Source: LMUY01 sp964242925
Lineage (GTDB): Bacteria > Pseudomonadota > Alphaproteobacteria > Acetobacterales > Acetobacteraceae
Direction of reading: 5' to 3'
NCBI GenBank assembly: GCA_964242925.1
Contig: CAXTBW010000148.1
Location: 1 to 7,387 of the forward strand
DNA: 7,387 nt
The number at the start of each line of letters is the position of its first letter. Within the stretch, counting starts at the first letter, position 1. This document shows, in pieces, positions 6,488 through 7,387 of this stretch. Under the pieces are notes generated by a model that did not search any database, was not told the DNA's origin, and saw nothing but the letters and a program-made list of their open reading frames with translations. A program made the translations under genes and the position numbers.

Positions 6488-6516
6488 CGCAACGCAACTG
6501 TCATGTTGCCGTTGCG
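6488..6516 (-). terminator. Hairpin downstream of atpC (candidate terminator or attenuator)
   Basis: cgcaacgcaac (6488-6498) and gttgccgttgcg (6505-6516) form an 11-bp stem with a single-base bulge around the loop tgtcat. On the minus strand it begins 26 bases after the atpC stop. The bases following it in the transcript (TGTGCCCCGG) contain no U-run, so it is not a classical intrinsic terminator. It could reduce read-through, protect the 3' end of atp mRNA, or require Rho. It lies in the 112-base spacer (6431-6542), in which I see no other recognisable signal. Confidence 0.4.
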
Positions 6517-6542
6517 CGGCAAACCGGGCGCGACAGTCACGA

Positions 6543-6947
6543 TTAGGCTGCGGCCGCCTCGATCATCGCCCGGGCGGACTGCATCCTGTCCATCGCAGCG
6601 TCGAGCGCAGGAACATCCATCTTGTCGGTGGCGTCGTACTCGCCCTGCGCCTCGGTCAGCCGCCGCTCACCCTCGGCGCGGGACAGCTCGCCGGTCGGCA
6701 AAGCCTCGTCGGCCAGCACGGTGCAGCGCTCCGGCGTGATCTCCGCGAAACCGCCGCTCACGTACAGCGTGTCCGTCACCCGGCCGCCCTCGTGGATCGC
6801 GATCGTGCCGCCGCGCAGCAGCACGATCATTGGGGCATGGTTCGGCAGCACGCCGATATCGCCCTCCGAGGCGGGGATGACCACCATGTCCACGTCGCGC
6901 GTGAGCAGCAGCTTTTCCGGGCTGACGATCTCGAGCGCAACCGGCAT
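6543..6947 (-). CDS. atpC: F1Fo ATP synthase epsilon subunit
   Basis: Predicted 134-residue epsilon subunit, part of the central stalk of F1, which couples rotation to catalysis and can inhibit ATP hydrolysis. The N-terminal beta-sandwich (about 1-85) shows the family blocks ALEIVSPEKLLLTRDVDMVVIPASEGDIGVLPNHAPMI (4-41), the glycine after LLRGG (43-47) and LYVSGGFAEITPERCTVLADEA (61-82). The C-terminal helical part (about 88-134) is alanine-rich and ends in AAAA. Length is normal. The ATG overlaps the atpD stop as TGATG, and AAGGAG (6956-6961, read on the minus strand) lies 8 bases upstream inside atpD, so translation is coupled to the beta subunit. It is the last recognisable ATP synthase gene, in the usual position after atpD. 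Confidence 0.96.
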   Translation of the reverse strand: MPVALEIVSPEKLLLTRDVDMVVIPASEGDIGVLPNHAPMIVLLRGGTIAIHEGGRVTDTLYVSGGFAEITPERCTVLADEALPTGELSRAEGERRLTEAQGEYDATDKMDVPALDAAMDRMQSARAMIEAAAA

Positions 6948-7387
6948 CAGGCCTTCTCCTTCATCCCCTCGGCCTTCTTCACGGCGTCCTCGATGGCGCC
7001 GACCATGTAGAAGGCGGACTCCGGCAGATGGTCGTATTCGCCTCGCACGATCGCCTTGAACGAACGGACCGTGTCGGCGATCGGCACGAACAACCCGGGC
7101 GTCCCCGTGAACACCTCCGCCACGTGGAACGGTTGCGACAGGAAGCGCTGGATCTTGCGGGCGCGCGCCACGACCAGCTTGTCCTCCTCGGACAGCTCGT
7201 CCATGCCAAGGATGGCGATGATGTCCTGCAGCGACTTGTAGGTCTGCAGCACGCGCTGCACCTCACGCGCCGTCTCGTAGTGCTCGTCGCCGATGATGCG
7301 GGCATCCAGCGAGCGGCTGGTGGAGTCCAGCGGGTCGACGGCCGGGTAGATGCCCAGCTCGGCGATCGAGCGGGACAGGGTGGTGGT
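6947..7387 (-). CDS. atpD: F1Fo ATP synthase beta subunit, 3' part (5' end beyond the window)
   Basis: The last 146 residues of the catalytic beta subunit of F1 are present. The reading frame is open to the window edge, so the gene is cut there and not broken. From the edge it reads TTTLSRSIAELGIYPAVDPL, then DSTSRSLDARIIGDEHYETA, followed by the diagnostic ILGMDELSEEDKLVVARARKIQRFLSQPFHVAEVFTG. The DELSEED motif is the loop through which torque passes between beta and the central stalk; the P-loop and catalytic Glu lie in the missing N-terminal part. The C-terminus is rich in Lys and Glu (DAVKKAEGMKEKA). The TGA stop shares one base with the atpC start. The normal gene order atpA-atpG-atpD-atpC would place gamma and alpha genes to the right of this window. 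Confidence 0.98.
   Translation of the reverse strand, partial: TTTLSRSIAELGIYPAVDPLDSTSRSLDARIIGDEHYETAREVQRVLQTYKSLQDIIAILGMDELSEEDKLVVARARKIQRFLSQPFHVAEVFTGTPGLFVPIADTVRSFKAIVRGEYDHLPESAFYMVGAIEDAVKKAEGMKEKA
6956..6961 (-). promoter_or_regulatory. Ribosome binding site of atpC inside the atpD coding end
   Basis: AAGGAG on the minus strand lies 8 bases before the atpC ATG, within the codons for the final residues of atpD. It fixes the atpC start and would allow ribosomes finishing atpD to restart on atpC. Confidence 0.7.

Noticed and set aside
5585..6739. Plus-strand open frame of 384 codons opposite the diiron protein and atpC genes
   Set aside because: It is antisense to two genes with clear signatures. 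Its product shows no recognisable domain.

Overview
The window looks like a chromosomal segment of a very GC-rich proteobacterium, most likely an alphaproteobacterium of the Rhodospirillales/Acetobacteraceae type. This rests on the strong G/C bias at third codon positions, the style of the ATP synthase genes, an Alphaproteobacteria-type palindromic repeat, and protein families common in that group. The taxonomic call is an inference. Eight protein-coding genes fill almost the whole window. I see no tRNA, rRNA, CRISPR array, transposase or phage gene, and no gene-free gap longer than about 200 bases.

Left part, plus strand (42-2050): a two-gene unit. A 459-residue FAD-linked oxidase of the D-lactate dehydrogenase (LDHD/Dld1) type is followed by a 210-residue left-handed beta-helix acyltransferase. 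The transferase belongs to the hexapeptide family usually found in phosphonate (phn) clusters, and it probably starts at a TTG codon overlapping the oxidase stop. Facing it tail to tail (2068-3000, minus) is a two-domain VOC protein of the MhqO/PcpA ring-cleaving dioxygenase type.

Middle (3001-4933): a 119-base divergent intergenic region holds the start signals of the dioxygenase and of a 540-residue EAL-domain protein (3120-4742, plus). The EAL protein has a complete cyclic-di-GMP phosphodiesterase active site behind degenerate PAS-like and GGDEF-like regions. After it lies a GC-rich imperfect palindrome (about 4782-4878) that resembles a dispersed alphaproteobacterial repeat, placed between two convergent genes.

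Right part, all minus strand (4934-7387): read in transcription order, the 3' end of atpD (beta subunit of F1 ATP synthase) overlaps atpC (epsilon subunit) by one base. After a 112-base spacer with a strong hairpin comes a diiron ferritin-like/acyl-ACP-desaturase-like protein, and 18 bases later a MarC-family membrane protein. The last two probably form one transcription unit, possibly fed by read-through from the atp operon.

Most of the window is ordinary housekeeping and metabolic gene content, and no clearly new multi-gene system is visible. The points most worth a second look are the uncharacterised diiron protein beside the ATP synthase operon, the phosphonate-type transferase fused translationally to a D-lactate dehydrogenase instead of phn genes, the palindromic repeat, and the degenerate sensory half of the EAL protein.
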